The position numbers and the translations under genes were made by a program. Shown here piece after piece: positions 1 to 8,812 of a stretch of DNA of 64,000 nt. The notes beneath the pieces were generated by a model, which saw only the letters and a list, made by a program, of their open reading frames with translations, ran no database searches and was not told the origin of the DNA. Numbering within the stretch: position 1 is the first letter of the stretch; the number at the start of each line of letters is the position of its first letter. Location: assembly GCA_020849765.1 (NCBI GenBank), contig JADLAY010000027.1, positions 38,096-102,095 on the forward strand, written 5' to 3'. The DNA comes from Anaerolineae bacterium (GTDB lineage Bacteria > Chloroflexota > Anaerolineae > Aggregatilineales > Phototrophicaceae).

Positions 1-1
1 G

Positions 2-613
2 ATCGCCAACCTGATCGCGTTGTTGATCGGGATGACGATACACGAATTTGCGCATAACTATGTCGGCTGGCGCATGGGTGACCCTGTCCCCGCGCGTGAA
101 GGCCGTTTGACCCTCAATCCCTTCGTCCACATCAACTGGGTGGGCTGGTTGATGTTCGCCATCATCGGCTTCGGCATCCTGGGTGGGGCGCCAATTTCCC
201 CCTACCGGATGCCCGCACAGAATCGCCGCTGGCGCTGGCTGGCCGCCGTTGCTGCGGGGCCTGTGTCCAATCTGCTGCTGGCGATCCTGTTTGCCATCGT
301 TTACCGCCTGTTTCAATCGACGATTTTGAGCAGCCAATTATTGTCGATCCTGATCTTTTCGCTGGTCTATTGGAACATCCTCTTGTTCTTCTTTAACCTG
401 CTGCCGATGTTTCCCATCGACGGTTGGCATATCGTCTACAGCCTGCTGCCGCCCGATCTCGCAATTCAGTGGGAGCGGCACCAGCAGACGACGCAGTACA
501 TCTTCTTCGGCTTGCTGCTGCTGTCATTCCTGAACATTCCCGGCCTGCCGAACATCTTCGGGTTGTTAATTGGGCAGCCGAGCAGCGCGCTGCTCACGTT
601 CCTGCTTGGCTGA
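2..613 (+). CDS. Site-2 protease family (M50) membrane metalloprotease, 5' partial
   Basis: Membrane-embedded zinc protease of the site-2/rhomboid-like M50 group. The frame is open from base 2 with no stop, so the true start lies before the window; a TTG at 20 is only an internal candidate. The zinc motif HEFAH (HExxH) lies close to the visible N-terminus, followed by a GWRMGD stretch typical of short Chloroflexota/Firmicutes M50 proteins. The third ligand motif is visible as NLLPMFPIDGWH in the C-terminal half. Several hydrophobic segments surround both motifs. The substrate cannot be read from the sequence. The HD-domain gene starts 8 bases after the stop, suggesting co-transcription. Confidence 0.85.
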   Translation: MANLIALLIGMTIHEFAHNYVGWRMGDPVPAREGRLTLNPFVHINWVGWLMFAIIGFGILGGAPISPYRMPAQNRRWRWLAAVAAGPVSNLLLAILFAIVYRLFQSTILSSQLLSILIFSLVYWNILLFFFNLLPMFPIDGWHIVYSLLPPDLAIQWERHQQTTQYIFFGLLLLSFLNIPGLPNIFGLLIGQPSSALLTFLLG

Positions 614-621
614 GACAGCCG

Positions 622-1137
622 ATGACGACGGCGCTCTACCGGGTGCGCCAGGGCTTGCGCGCACTGTTCGCGTTCGCGTTCCCGGTCGATTACACACAGG
701 CACAGCGCTTCCTGTCGCCCGCATTGATGGCGCAGTTTCAGGCCATGCGCCGGAGCGAACAGCTCCACAGTTTGCGCGTCCTGCGCGCGGTGGGCGATCT
801 GTCTCCAGGATTGGCCGTCGCGGCATTGCTGCACGACGTCGGCAAGAGCCGCTATCCCATGTCCTTGTGGCAGCGCACGCTGCCGGTGCTGGTCAAACGC
901 TTCTTCCCTGAGATGTTCATGCGTCTGAGCGCGGGCGACCCGGCGACGCGCTGGCAGCGCGGCTTCGTCGTCTACGCGCATCATCCCTTGTGGAGCGCGG
1001 ACATCATTGCCGAGGGCGGCGGGCCTGCGGAGGCTGTCTGGCTGGCCGCGCATCACGCCGACGATCCTGCACAGTGGCGCCAACATCCCCTTTACGACTC
1101 GCTGTGCCGCCTCCAGGCTGCCGATGACACGGAATAG
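622..1137 (+). CDS. HD-domain protein (small putative phosphohydrolase)
   Basis: A 171-residue HD-superfamily protein. The central ALLHDVGKSRYP carries the His-Asp pair of the metal site, an upstream His lies in EQLHSLRVL, and downstream histidines occur in AHHPLWSADI and AAHHADD, as expected for an HD fold. The start at ATG 622 is chosen because it lies just after the protease stop and gives a compact domain. The same frame is open from 424, but that part overlaps the protease gene out of frame. Substrate unknown; many such proteins act on nucleotides. Likely translated from the same message as the upstream protease. Confidence 0.75.
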   Translation: MTTALYRVRQGLRALFAFAFPVDYTQAQRFLSPALMAQFQAMRRSEQLHSLRVLRAVGDLSPGLAVAALLHDVGKSRYPMSLWQRTLPVLVKRFFPEMFMRLSAGDPATRWQRGFVVYAHHPLWSADIIAEGGGPAEAVWLAAHHADDPAQWRQHPLYDSLCRLQAADDTE

Positions 1138-1146
1138 TGGGCCGCG

Positions 1147-2301
1147 ATGACCAGCTCCAGCGACGCGTTCTCCGCTGCACGGATCAAGCAGGAAGCTCTG
1201 GCGCTGGGCTTCAATCTCGCTGCGATCGTGCCTGCCCAACCTTCGCCCTTTATCGCCGCTTATGAACGCTGGCTCGCCGCCGGGATGCACGGCGAGATGG
1301 GCTACATGGCGCGTCCGGATCGCACGGCGCGGCGGCACGATCTGAACGTCATCCTGCCTGGCGTGCAGACGTTGATCGTCGTCGGGTTGGATTACCGCGT
1401 CGCCATGCCGGAAGCGCTGCTCGCCGATCCGTCGCGTGGGCGCATCGCCAGCTATGCCTGGGGACTGGACTATCACGAGGTCATGCTGCCGCGCCTTGAC
1501 GCGCTCACGGAATGGCTGGCGCAGTCAAGCCCGCACAGCCTGCGCGCGCGCAGTTACGTCGATACGGGCGCAATCCTCGAACGAGGCCATGCTTACGCCG
1601 GAGGCCTGGGCTTCATCGGCAAGAACACGATGCTGATCCATCCGCGCCGGGGCAGCTATTTCTTCCTCGGCGAAATCCTGACCGATCTGCCCTGTGACGC
1701 TTACGATGCGCCCGCCTTTCGCGCCTCGATGTGCGGGACGTGCAAGCGCTGCCTGCGTGCCTGCCCGACCGATGCCTTTCCACAGCCGCATGTGCTCGAC
1801 GCGCGCCGCTGCATCAGCTATCTGACCATTGAGCACAAGGGCTGGATCGAGCGCGACTTGCGCCCGCGGATGGGTAACTGGCTGTTCGGCTGCGACGTGT
1901 GCCAGGATGTCTGCCCGTTTCAGCGCTTCGCACCTGATGCCGGCACCGAATCGCCCCTGCACGGCGAACAGCAGATCGAGCGCGTCGCGCCGTCGGTGCT
2001 CGATCTCCTTGCGCTCGACGAAGAGACCTTCGCGGTGCGCTACGCCGGGACACCGATCGCACGGATCAAGCGCGAGCGGCTCGTGCGCAATGCCGCTATT
2101 GTCGCCGGGAACTGGGGCGATCCGGCAGTCGCGGCGCCATTGATTGGACTGCTCGCCGACTCGTCTCCGCTCGTGCGCGGCCATGCGGCCTGGGCGTTGG
2201 GACGCCTCCCCGGTGACGACGCGCGAGCCGCGCTGGCCGCCGCTCAATCCGCCGAGTCTGACGAGCGCGTGCGTGAGGAAATCGCCCTCGCCCTGGTCTG
2301 A
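1147..2301 (+). CDS. queG: Epoxyqueuosine reductase QueG
   Basis: Cobalamin-dependent iron-sulfur enzyme that reduces epoxyqueuosine to queuosine in tRNA, the last step of Q biosynthesis. Two cysteine clusters typical of the family are visible: CGTCKRCLRACP and CDVCQDVCPF, which together ligate two 4Fe-4S clusters. The N-terminal half is the usual DUF1730/B12-binding region, with SYVDTGAILER and GFIGKNTMLI. The last 70 residues or so are HEAT-like repeats (LVRGHAAWALGRL). Length of 384 residues is normal. The gene follows the HD-domain gene by 9 bases. tgt, an earlier Q-pathway enzyme, lies about 37 kb away at 39229. Confidence 0.95.
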   Translation: MTSSSDAFSAARIKQEALALGFNLAAIVPAQPSPFIAAYERWLAAGMHGEMGYMARPDRTARRHDLNVILPGVQTLIVVGLDYRVAMPEALLADPSRGRIASYAWGLDYHEVMLPRLDALTEWLAQSSPHSLRARSYVDTGAILERGHAYAGGLGFIGKNTMLIHPRRGSYFFLGEILTDLPCDAYDAPAFRASMCGTCKRCLRACPTDAFPQPHVLDARRCISYLTIEHKGWIERDLRPRMGNWLFGCDVCQDVCPFQRFAPDAGTESPLHGEQQIERVAPSVLDLLALDEETFAVRYAGTPIARIKRERLVRNAAIVAGNWGDPAVAAPLIGLLADSSPLVRGHAAWALGRLPGDDARAALAAAQSAESDERVREEIALALV

Positions 2302-2395
2302 GCATGCACATCGATTTTCCCCACAGGTTGTGAACGCCCGCATTTCTGTGCAGGTATTTATAGTGGATATAGTGCATCACCATGAGGGGATGAAC

Positions 2396-3313
2396 ATGCG
2401 TTTGTCTGTTGCTCTGTTTCTCTTGATCGTACTTTCCTTCTCGACCGTCTTTGCGCAAGATGAGGAAGTAGAGCTTCCCCCGGAGGATCTCGTGGCCCTG
2501 TTCGACTACGATCAATCCGCTGCGCCGGATATCACGGTCGTCTCCAGTGAACAACGCGGAGACGCCACCGTTCAAGACATCACCTATCCCAGCCCGGTCG
2601 ACGGCGAACCGATTGCGGCGTATCTGGTTACGCCATCGGGCGATGGGCCGTTCGCGGGTGTGCTCTATGTGCACTGGTACGAGCCGGAGTCTGACCTGTC
2701 GAATCGCGGCCAGTTCCTGGACGAAGCTGTCACGATGGCCGCCGAGGGCGTTGTTTCTCTGCTGCCTGCCACGCTGTGGGAAGACCCGGCCTGGTACACC
2801 AGTGGGCGCTCACTCGACACCGATTATGATGACACGGTCAAGCAGGTGATCGATCTGCGGCGCGCGCTCGACGTGCTCGTCGCTCAACCCGGCGTGGATG
2901 CCGAGCGCATCGCCTACGTCGGTCACGATTTCGGCGCCATGTACGGCGCCATCCTGGCCGGGGTCGACCGGCGCGCCAAGGCCTACGATTTGATCGCCGG
3001 GACGTCGGATTTCAACAACTGGATGCTGTTCGGCGTCGATGAAGGCACTGCCGGACTGGACGATTACAAAGCGAAGATGGCGCCGCTCGCGCCGACCCAG
3101 TACGTTCCGTTTGCCGCGCCTGCATATGTCCTCTTCCAGTTTGGCGGTGAGGATTTCTACACGCCGCGCGATGTGATCGACGAGTTCTCTGGCGCGGCCT
3201 CCGGCCCCAAGCTGAGCCGCTTTTACCTGGCGGAAACGCACGCGATGGATCATCGCTTCGTACGCGAGGATCGTATGAATTTCCTGCGCGAACAGCTTGG
3301 CCTGGGCGACTGA
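2396..3313 (+). CDS. Secreted alpha/beta hydrolase, dienelactone-hydrolase-like
   Basis: The protein starts with a signal peptide (MRLSVALFLLIVLSFS, cleavage probably after FAQ), followed by an alpha/beta-hydrolase domain related to dienelactone hydrolases: VLYVHWYEPES near the oxyanion region, the nucleophile-elbow sequence YVGHDFGAMYG, and a C-terminal THAMDH supplying a histidine. The elbow has Asp where Ser or Cys is usual, so catalytic chemistry is uncertain. The start at ATG 2396 is preferred because GAGGGG (2384-2389) is six bases upstream; ATG 2390 sits too close to it. The frame is open from 2144, but that part overlaps queG. A hairpin terminator follows at 3343-3371. Confidence 0.7.
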   Translation: MRLSVALFLLIVLSFSTVFAQDEEVELPPEDLVALFDYDQSAAPDITVVSSEQRGDATVQDITYPSPVDGEPIAAYLVTPSGDGPFAGVLYVHWYEPESDLSNRGQFLDEAVTMAAEGVVSLLPATLWEDPAWYTSGRSLDTDYDDTVKQVIDLRRALDVLVAQPGVDAERIAYVGHDFGAMYGAILAGVDRRAKAYDLIAGTSDFNNWMLFGVDEGTAGLDDYKAKMAPLAPTQYVPFAAPAYVLFQFGGEDFYTPRDVIDEFSGAASGPKLSRFYLAETHAMDHRFVREDRMNFLREQLGLGD

Positions 3314-3342
3314 AGCTCGGCTGGCGGTCAAGGATCAAGCAG

Positions 3343-3371
3343 AACGGGTGGAGCGCGGCTTCACCCGTTTT
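3343..3371 (+). terminator. Rho-independent-type terminator after the secreted hydrolase
   Basis: Inverted repeat AACGGGTG (3343-3350) and CACCCGTT (3362-3369) with an 11-base loop, followed by a short T-rich tail. It lies 30 bases after the hydrolase stop. Confidence 0.6.
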
Positions 3372-3429
3372 CATTTGTGCCGGGCTACAATGGGGAGCCT
3401 ATTCGCATCATCTCGGATGAGGGAAGATC

Positions 3430-4170
3430 ATGTCCTCGCTGGATGTCGCCTACGAAAAGGCGCAACTGATCGACCAGTTGCGCGAGTTGGCCGACCCTGT
3501 GCGCGCGGTCAACGAGAAGAAATATCTCAAGAGCGATCTCAACTTCCACGGCCTGACCGTGCCCAAACTCAATTCACTCATGAAAAGCTGGTGCAAAGCG
3601 CACGCCGATCTCTCGATTGAGGAGATCGCCGCGCTGGCCGAGGCGTTGTGGGCGAGTGATTGGCACGAGGAACGCTCACTGGCGGTCTTTCTGCTGGTTG
3701 AATCGGCGGATCGACTGACGCTCGATCAACTGCCGCTGGTCGAGCGCATGATCCACGAGGTCAACACCTGGGCGCATCTGGACGAGATCGCCGTTCACGT
3801 CGTCGGCGCACTGCTGGCACATGATCCGGATGTGCTGCGCCCCTATCTGTTCAAGTGGGCGGAAGATCCCAACTTCTGGGTGCGGCGCACAGCCATCCTC
3901 TCGCAGAATGCGCATTTCCGGCGTAATAAGTGCGATTTCGAACTCTTCGAGCAGATCACGTCGCCGATGCTGGACGAGAGCAAAGCCTGGTCGCCGGACG
4001 AGCGCTTCTTCATCCGCAAGGCGATTGGCTGGGCACTGCGTGAGCTGGCGCCGCGCCAGCCTGAGCTGGTCGTTGGCTACGTGCAGCGGCATCGCGAGCG
4101 CATGAGCGGGCTGACCTTTCGCGAGGCGACGCGCAAGTTACCCGACGAATGGAGACAGCGCCTGGATTAG
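3430..4170 (+). CDS. DNA alkylation repeat protein (AlkD-like)
   Basis: A 246-residue all-helical protein of the DNA alkylation repeat (AlkC/AlkD) group, whose members are DNA glycosylases removing cationic alkylated bases. Visible family features are ERSLAVFLL in an early repeat, the TWAHLDEIA segment matching the family W-x-x-x-D region that holds the catalytic Asp, WVRRTAILSQ, and FIRKAIGWALRELA with its basic, helical character. The length is slightly longer than AlkD itself. The gene stands alone after a terminator and is followed 31 bases later by an acetyltransferase. Function as a glycosylase is inferred from family membership only. Confidence 0.8.
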   Translation: MSSLDVAYEKAQLIDQLRELADPVRAVNEKKYLKSDLNFHGLTVPKLNSLMKSWCKAHADLSIEEIAALAEALWASDWHEERSLAVFLLVESADRLTLDQLPLVERMIHEVNTWAHLDEIAVHVVGALLAHDPDVLRPYLFKWAEDPNFWVRRTAILSQNAHFRRNKCDFELFEQITSPMLDESKAWSPDERFFIRKAIGWALRELAPRQPELVVGYVQRHRERMSGLTFREATRKLPDEWRQRLD

Positions 4171-4201
4171 CGCTCATTCCATACTGAAGAAAGGTCGAAA
4201 C

Positions 4202-5125
4202 ATGGAGGCTTCTTTCACGCATCGGGCTTACCACGGCGCGGGTGATCTGGCGGCGATGCAAGCGGTGCTGGCGGGCTGGGTTCGTGAGAGTGGGAGCTGT
4301 GGCTACTGCCATGTCGGCGATCTGCCACACCGCATCTACAACGGGCTGCGCGGTCAATATCCGCGCGACGAGATGATCCGTCTGTGGTCTCTCGATGGAC
4401 AGTTGGTGGCCTTTGCCCTGGTGTATCCGCGCCATGCTTGTTACGACGCGTTTGTTAGCCCGGCGCATCGCAGCGGCGCATTTGAACGTGACGTGCTCGC
4501 TTGGGCCGCGGAAACCTTACGTGACTGGCTGGATCGCGAAGGTGCTCACGCGAAGGCGGTCATGACCGGCGTCGATTCGTGTGACACCTGGCGGGCCAAC
4601 TACCTGATCGAATGTGGCTACCAGCCGGACGAAACCGCCTGGATCACGCTCAACGAGCGCGAGATCATCACGGACTTGCCCGACGTCGTCCTGCCTGAAG
4701 ACTACCGCATCCGTTCAGCACTTGGTGAGGTGGATGCCGCGGGCCTGGCGGCGGTTCACAGCGGCGCCTTCGGGTCGAAGTGGACGCCGGATCTCTATCG
4801 CGATGAAGTTATGCGCAAGCCGGGCTATGATCCGGCGCTGGAGCATGTGGTCGTCGCGCCGGACGGGGCCTTCGCCGCGTTTTGCATCACCTGGCTCGAT
4901 GATCAGAATGCCATCGGCCTGTTCGAACCGGTCGGTACGCACGAGGCGTATCAGCGCAAAGGGCTGGGGCGGGCACTGATGGCGCATGGGCTGCGCTTCA
5001 TGCAAACACGCGGGATGCGACTGGCGCAGGTCGGCAGTGAACCGGATAATCCTGCCTCGAATGCCCTCTATCGGGCAGTGGGCTTCGCGCCCAAATATAC
5101 GACCACGTCCTATCGCAAACGCTAG
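4202..5125 (+). CDS. GNAT-family N-acetyltransferase, tandem-domain type
   Basis: A 307-residue protein with two GNAT folds. The N-terminal half is degenerate, with a divergent acyl-CoA region. The C-terminal half carries a clear acetyl-CoA loop, EAYQRKGLGRALM, and the family ending SEPDNPASNALYRAVGF. Acceptor substrate unknown. AAGAAAGG lies just upstream of the start ATG. Tandem GNAT proteins of this length are common in Chloroflexota and Firmicutes. It is followed 45 bases later by an aldo/keto reductase in the same direction. Confidence 0.85.
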   Translation: MEASFTHRAYHGAGDLAAMQAVLAGWVRESGSCGYCHVGDLPHRIYNGLRGQYPRDEMIRLWSLDGQLVAFALVYPRHACYDAFVSPAHRSGAFERDVLAWAAETLRDWLDREGAHAKAVMTGVDSCDTWRANYLIECGYQPDETAWITLNEREIITDLPDVVLPEDYRIRSALGEVDAAGLAAVHSGAFGSKWTPDLYRDEVMRKPGYDPALEHVVVAPDGAFAAFCITWLDDQNAIGLFEPVGTHEAYQRKGLGRALMAHGLRFMQTRGMRLAQVGSEPDNPASNALYRAVGFAPKYTTTSYRKR

Positions 5126-5170
5126 AGCGACGCGCGCTTCTTTCCCAATCTTCACATCGGAGGTGAAACC

Positions 5171-6136
5171 ATGCTTTATCGCCAACTCGGACGCACCGGC
5201 TTGAAAGTCAGCGCGCTGTGCCTGGGGACGATGACGTTCGGCTGGAGTGCAGATGAATCGACCTCACATGCCATCCTCGACGCGGCGATGGATGCCGGGA
5301 TCAACTTCATCGACACGGCGGATGTCTATTCGAGGTGGGTCGATGGCAACAAAGGCGGCGAAAGCGAGACGATCATCGGCAACTGGCTCAAGCAGCAGGA
5401 TCGCCGTCAAGTTGTCCTTGCGACGAAGGTGCGCGGCATCATGTGGCTCGGCCCCAACGGACAAGGGCTGAGCCGCATGCACATCATGCAGGCCGTCGAG
5501 GACAGCCTGCGTCGTCTGCAAACCGATTATATCGATCTGTATCAGGTGCATTATCCTGACGACGAGACGCCGCTGGACGAAACGCTCGCCGCCCTCGACG
5601 ATCTGGTGCGCAGTGGCAAAGTGCGCTACGTCGGCGCGAGCAATTATCCGGCCTGGCTGCTCATGAAGTCGCTCTGGATCAGCGAAAAGCATGGCTACGC
5701 GCGCTTTGATTGCCTGCAACCGCATCACAGCCTGCTGCATCGCCAGGAGTGGGAGCGCGAGCTGCAGGCGACCTGCGTCGATCAGGCAATTGGGGTGATC
5801 CCGTACAGCCCACTGGCCGCCGGCTTCTTGACCGGCAAGTACAAGCGTCACGATCGACAGGCGGATACCACACGCGCGAGCAGCGGGCTGATCCAACAAC
5901 TGCTGCCGGATGACCGCGCCTTCGACGTACTGGAAGAAGCCGAACGCATCGCCGCTGCCCATGGGGTGCCCGTGGCACAGGTCGCCCTGGCCTGGCAGCT
6001 CTCCCTGCCGGGAATCACGTCGCCGATCATCGGCGCGCGGCGGGTGGATCAGTTGAAGGAAGTTTTGGGCGCGGTCGACGTCTCGCTCGCGCCGGATGAA
6101 ATCGAACGGCTGAATACGATCAGCGCGGGTTACTAG
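5171..6136 (+). CDS. Aldo/keto reductase
   Basis: NAD(P)H-dependent oxidoreductase of the aldo/keto reductase superfamily, 321 residues, normal length. The N-terminus LGRTGLKVSALCLGTMTFG is characteristic, the active-site Asp/Tyr lie in FIDTADVYSRW, the Lys is in VLATKVRG, and the His is probably in DLYQVHYPD. The C-terminus SPIIGARRVDQLKEVLGAVD is the cofactor-binding signature. GGAGGTGAAACC just before the ATG is a strong ribosome-binding site. The physiological substrate cannot be told. It ends 7 bases before the convergent prs gene. Confidence 0.9.
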   Translation: MLYRQLGRTGLKVSALCLGTMTFGWSADESTSHAILDAAMDAGINFIDTADVYSRWVDGNKGGESETIIGNWLKQQDRRQVVLATKVRGIMWLGPNGQGLSRMHIMQAVEDSLRRLQTDYIDLYQVHYPDDETPLDETLAALDDLVRSGKVRYVGASNYPAWLLMKSLWISEKHGYARFDCLQPHHSLLHRQEWERELQATCVDQAIGVIPYSPLAAGFLTGKYKRHDRQADTTRASSGLIQQLLPDDRAFDVLEEAERIAAAHGVPVAQVALAWQLSLPGITSPIIGARRVDQLKEVLGAVDVSLAPDEIERLNTISAGY

Positions 6137-6142
6137 GGCACG

Positions 6143-7117
6143 TTATTCGTTGAACAACTCGCCAACGCTGCGGCCTTCGTGCGCGCGCCGGATGACTTCG
6201 CCGAGCATCGGCGCGACCGACAGGATCGTCATGTTGGGCATCCGCTTTCCTGGCGGGATCGGGATCGTGTTGGTCGTGATGATCTCTTTGAAGCTGCCTG
6301 AGGCGAGTTTATCGTAGGCGCTGGGGCCGAGCATCGGATGCGTGAAGGCCAGGTAGACGTCGCGCGCGCCTTCCTTGTGAATCAAGTCGGCGGCGTTGGT
6401 GACGCTGCCGCCGGTCAAGACCTCGTCGTCGACCAGCAGCACGTTCTTGTCCTTGACGTCACCGATGATCGTCAGCGCTTCGGACATGCCGGTGTTGCCC
6501 GTGCGCCGCTTCTCGATGATCACCAGTGGGGTGTTCAGGCGTTCAGCCCAGTTACGCGCTTTCTTGGCAAAGCCCAGGTCGGTCGAGCAAACGACCAGAT
6601 CTTCGATGTGCTTTTCTTCCACATATTTGGCAAGAATGTGAAATGCCGTCAGCGCATCGCCCGGAATGTTGTAGAAGCCCTGAATCTGCCCCGCGTGGAG
6701 ATCAATCGTCATGTAGCGATCGGCGCCCGCCGTCTCGATGATGTTGGCGAGCAAGCGCGCCGCAATGCCCACGCGCGGCTGATCTTTCTTGTCCGACCGT
6801 GAGTAAGCGAGATACGGCACGACGACGTTGATGCGCGCTGCCGAGTCGCGCTTGATTGTGTCGATCATGATCAGCATCTCGAAGATGTGATCGTGCACCG
6901 GCGGGCACAGCGTTTGAACGATGAACACATCCTGCCCGCGCACACTCTCTTTCAGTTGGATGAAGATGTTTTCGTTCGAGAATATTTCACGCGAGTAAGA
7001 GCCGACCGAAACGCCCAGATAAGCTGCGATCTCACGAGTGAGATCCGGACACGACGAGCCGCCGAAAAGCTTTATCGCGCCATATGAAGCAAGATAATCA
7101 TGACGAGCGTAAGCCAT
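6143..7117 (-). CDS. prs: Ribose-phosphate pyrophosphokinase
   Basis: Makes PRPP from ribose 5-phosphate and ATP for nucleotide, His and Trp synthesis. Family features are KLFGGSSCPDL near the N-terminus, the flexible-loop/ATP region VPYLAYSRSDKKDQPR, TIDLHAGQIQGFYNIP, and the PRPP-binding loop LLVDDEVLTGGSV. The loop and YSRSDKK differ from the most common forms (VDDMIDTAGT, YARQDRK), so this is a divergent member. Length of 324 residues is normal. It is the last gene of a probable B12-binding protein - meaB - prs transcript, 27 bases behind meaB, with GAGGA as ribosome-binding site. Confidence 0.88.
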   Translation of the reverse strand: MAYARHDYLASYGAIKLFGGSSCPDLTREIAAYLGVSVGSYSREIFSNENIFIQLKESVRGQDVFIVQTLCPPVHDHIFEMLIMIDTIKRDSAARINVVVPYLAYSRSDKKDQPRVGIAARLLANIIETAGADRYMTIDLHAGQIQGFYNIPGDALTAFHILAKYVEEKHIEDLVVCSTDLGFAKKARNWAERLNTPLVIIEKRRTGNTGMSEALTIIGDVKDKNVLLVDDEVLTGGSVTNAADLIHKEGARDVYLAFTHPMLGPSAYDKLASGSFKEIITTNTIPIPPGKRMPNMTILSVAPMLGEVIRRAHEGRSVGELFNE

Positions 7118-7144
7118 AGCTGGATATCCTCAGTTCTTTATGCG

Positions 7145-8173
7145 TCATTCCTCAGAAGGCTCAAAACGCAGCCCTGCCAGCAGCATATCGACCGCTTCGT
7201 GCGGGGGCATGTGTCGTTGTTGTATCCGCTCGACCAATGTGCTGAGGTCTTGGGCGGAGATGTTCTCCAGTAGGCGAGTCAGCAGCGCCTCGCGTAGCCG
7301 GTCTTGCAGTTCGATCTCGATCTGGCGCTGTTCCAGCTCGCGCAGATGTCCATTGCGCCTGAGGTGCGCTTGATGCGCCTCGATCGCCCCGATTAACTCG
7401 TCGATGCCCCGGCCATCCGTCGCCACCGTCTGCACGATGACCGGTATCCACAAGGCGTGATCGACGCTGGTCATGGTCGGCGCAGGCGTCGACATCATCG
7501 CGCCATGATGCCCGCTTACCTGGCTGCGCGACGCCGGGTGGCCGAGTTCGAGCATCAGCTTCAAAGCGCGAATGGTGTTATCCAGGCCGGGGCGGTCGGC
7601 TTTGTTGACGACCAGGATGTCGGCAATTTCGAGGATGCCCGCCTTGATCGCCTGAACGTCGTCGCCCATGCCCGGCGCTTCCACGACCAGCACCGTCTGC
7701 GCCATGCGGGCGATTTCGACCTCGCTCTGCCCGGCGCCGACTGTCTCGACCACGACGTAGTCGAAGCCCGCCGCATCGAGGATGCGCACGGCATCGCGCG
7801 CGGCCCGCGCCAGCCCGCCCAGGCTGCCGCGCGTTGCCATGCTGCGGATGAAGACGCCGCTGTCACCGGACAGGTCGCGCATCCGAATGCGGTCGCCCAG
7901 GATCGCGCCGCCGCTGAAGGGACTCGTCGGGTCGACGGCGAGGATGGCGACGGTCTTTCCCTGCGCGCGCACGGCCTTGGTCAGCGCGCTGACCAGCGTG
8001 CTTTTGCCCGCGCCGGGCGGCCCCGTGATACCGATGATGTGCGCATGGCCGGTATGCGGAAATAAAGCGGCGAGGGCGTGATCACCACCCTCGCGCGCAT
8101 TTTCCACTATCGTCAAGAGCCGGGCCAGTGCTCGGCGATCTCCTTGCAGGATCTGTGTCGCCAGCCCGCTCAC
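7145..8173 (-). CDS. meaB: Methylmalonyl-CoA mutase-associated GTPase MeaB
   Basis: G3E-family GTPase that protects and reloads the cobalamin of methylmalonyl-CoA mutase. The Walker [13 protein letters not shown] is in the first quarter, [18 protein letters not shown] and SLGGLA are family signatures, [15 protein letters not shown] is the switch region, and NKAD the guanine-specificity motif. Length of 342 residues is normal. A His/Ser/Pro-rich insert (around [17 protein letters not shown]) sits in the variable loop after NKAD. The start overlaps the end of the B12-binding gene by four bases, indicating coupled translation and a shared role. Confidence 0.93.
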   Translation of the reverse strand: MSGLATQILQGDRRALARLLTIVENAREGGDHALAALFPHTGHAHIIGITGPPGAGKSTLVSALTKAVRAQGKTVAILAVDPTSPFSGGAILGDRIRMRDLSGDSGVFIRSMATRGSLGGLARAARDAVRILDAAGFDYVVVETVGAGQSEVEIARMAQTVLVVEAPGMGDDVQAIKAGILEIADILVVNKADRPGLDNTIRALKLMLELGHPASRSQVSGHHGAMMSTPAPTMTSVDHALWIPVIVQTVATDGRGIDELIGAIEAHQAHLRRNGHLRELEQRQIEIELQDRLREALLTRLLENISAQDLSTLVERIQQRHMPPHEAVDMLLAGLRFEPSEE

Positions 8174-8592
8174 GCCGGTGCATCCTTGTCTTTGGCGGCC
8201 ACCAGCGTCCGGATGAAGCCTGCGATCTCCTCCGTATTCGCGCCGGGGCCGAAGATGCCGCGCACCCCCATGGCCTCGAGCGACGGCTTGTCGACGTCTG
8301 GAATGATACCGCCAATGATCAGCGGCACGTCTTCCAGGCCGCTTGAATTCATGACTTCACGAATGCGGGGCACCAATGCCATGTGTGCCCCGCTTAGAAT
8401 GCTCAATCCCACCACGTCGACGTCTTCTTGGAGTGCGGCCTCGGCGATCATCTCCGGCGTCTGGCGCAGCCCTGTGTAGACCACTTCCATACCGGCGTCG
8501 CGCAGCGCCCGTGCAATGACTTTTGCACCCCGGTCATGACCATCCAAACCTGGCTTGCCGATGAGAACCCGAATCGGGCGTTCGCTTGACAT
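8170..8592 (-). CDS. Cobalamin-binding protein, methylmalonyl-CoA mutase small-domain type
   Basis: A free-standing 140-residue B12-binding domain equivalent to the C-terminal domain of methylmalonyl-CoA mutase. The base-off/His-on motif is visible as [13 protein letters not shown] (DxHxxG), followed by [13 protein letters not shown] and the glycine-rich [13 protein letters not shown]. The large catalytic subunit is not in the window; split mutases (separate alpha and B12 subunits) are common in archaea and Chloroflexota. The overlap with meaB supports a role with mutase rather than with a methyltransferase. A promoter with perfect TATAAT lies upstream at 8651-8680. Confidence 0.88.
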   Translation of the reverse strand: MSSERPIRVLIGKPGLDGHDRGAKVIARALRDAGMEVVYTGLRQTPEMIAEAALQEDVDVVGLSILSGAHMALVPRIREVMNSSGLEDVPLIIGGIIPDVDKPSLEAMGVRGIFGPGANTEEIAGFIRTLVAAKDKDAPA

Positions 8593-8650
8593 GCAGTTGA
8601 ATCCTGTGCCGTGTGCAAATCATATAAACGAAACTTAACCTTTCGCCCTC

Positions 8651-8680
8651 ATTATAGCAAAAAGCCTGGGCGGGTGCGAA
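8651..8680 (-). promoter_or_regulatory. Promoter for the B12-binding protein - meaB - prs operon
   Basis: On the minus strand, TTCGCA (8675-8680) and TATAAT (8651-8656) are separated by 18 bases. The -10 is a perfect sigma-70 match and lies about 59 bases ahead of the start codon at 8592. Confidence 0.5.
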
Positions 8681-8812
8681 GCCCGCGCCGCGTGCTAACG
8701 GGTCATTTCTGCAGAGCAAAACTCGTCACAAACGTTAATCTATCGGAATCGCAAGCCTACCTCGTGTTAGAATTTATCCATCGTCATGTGATGAAGCCTG
8801 TCAGAACGCTCT

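Noticed and set aside
424..621. Upstream extension of the HD-domain gene
   Set aside because: It runs through the site-2 protease gene in another frame.
1525..2343. Open frame opposite queG
   Set aside because: Shadow of queG; the plus strand carries the cysteine clusters.
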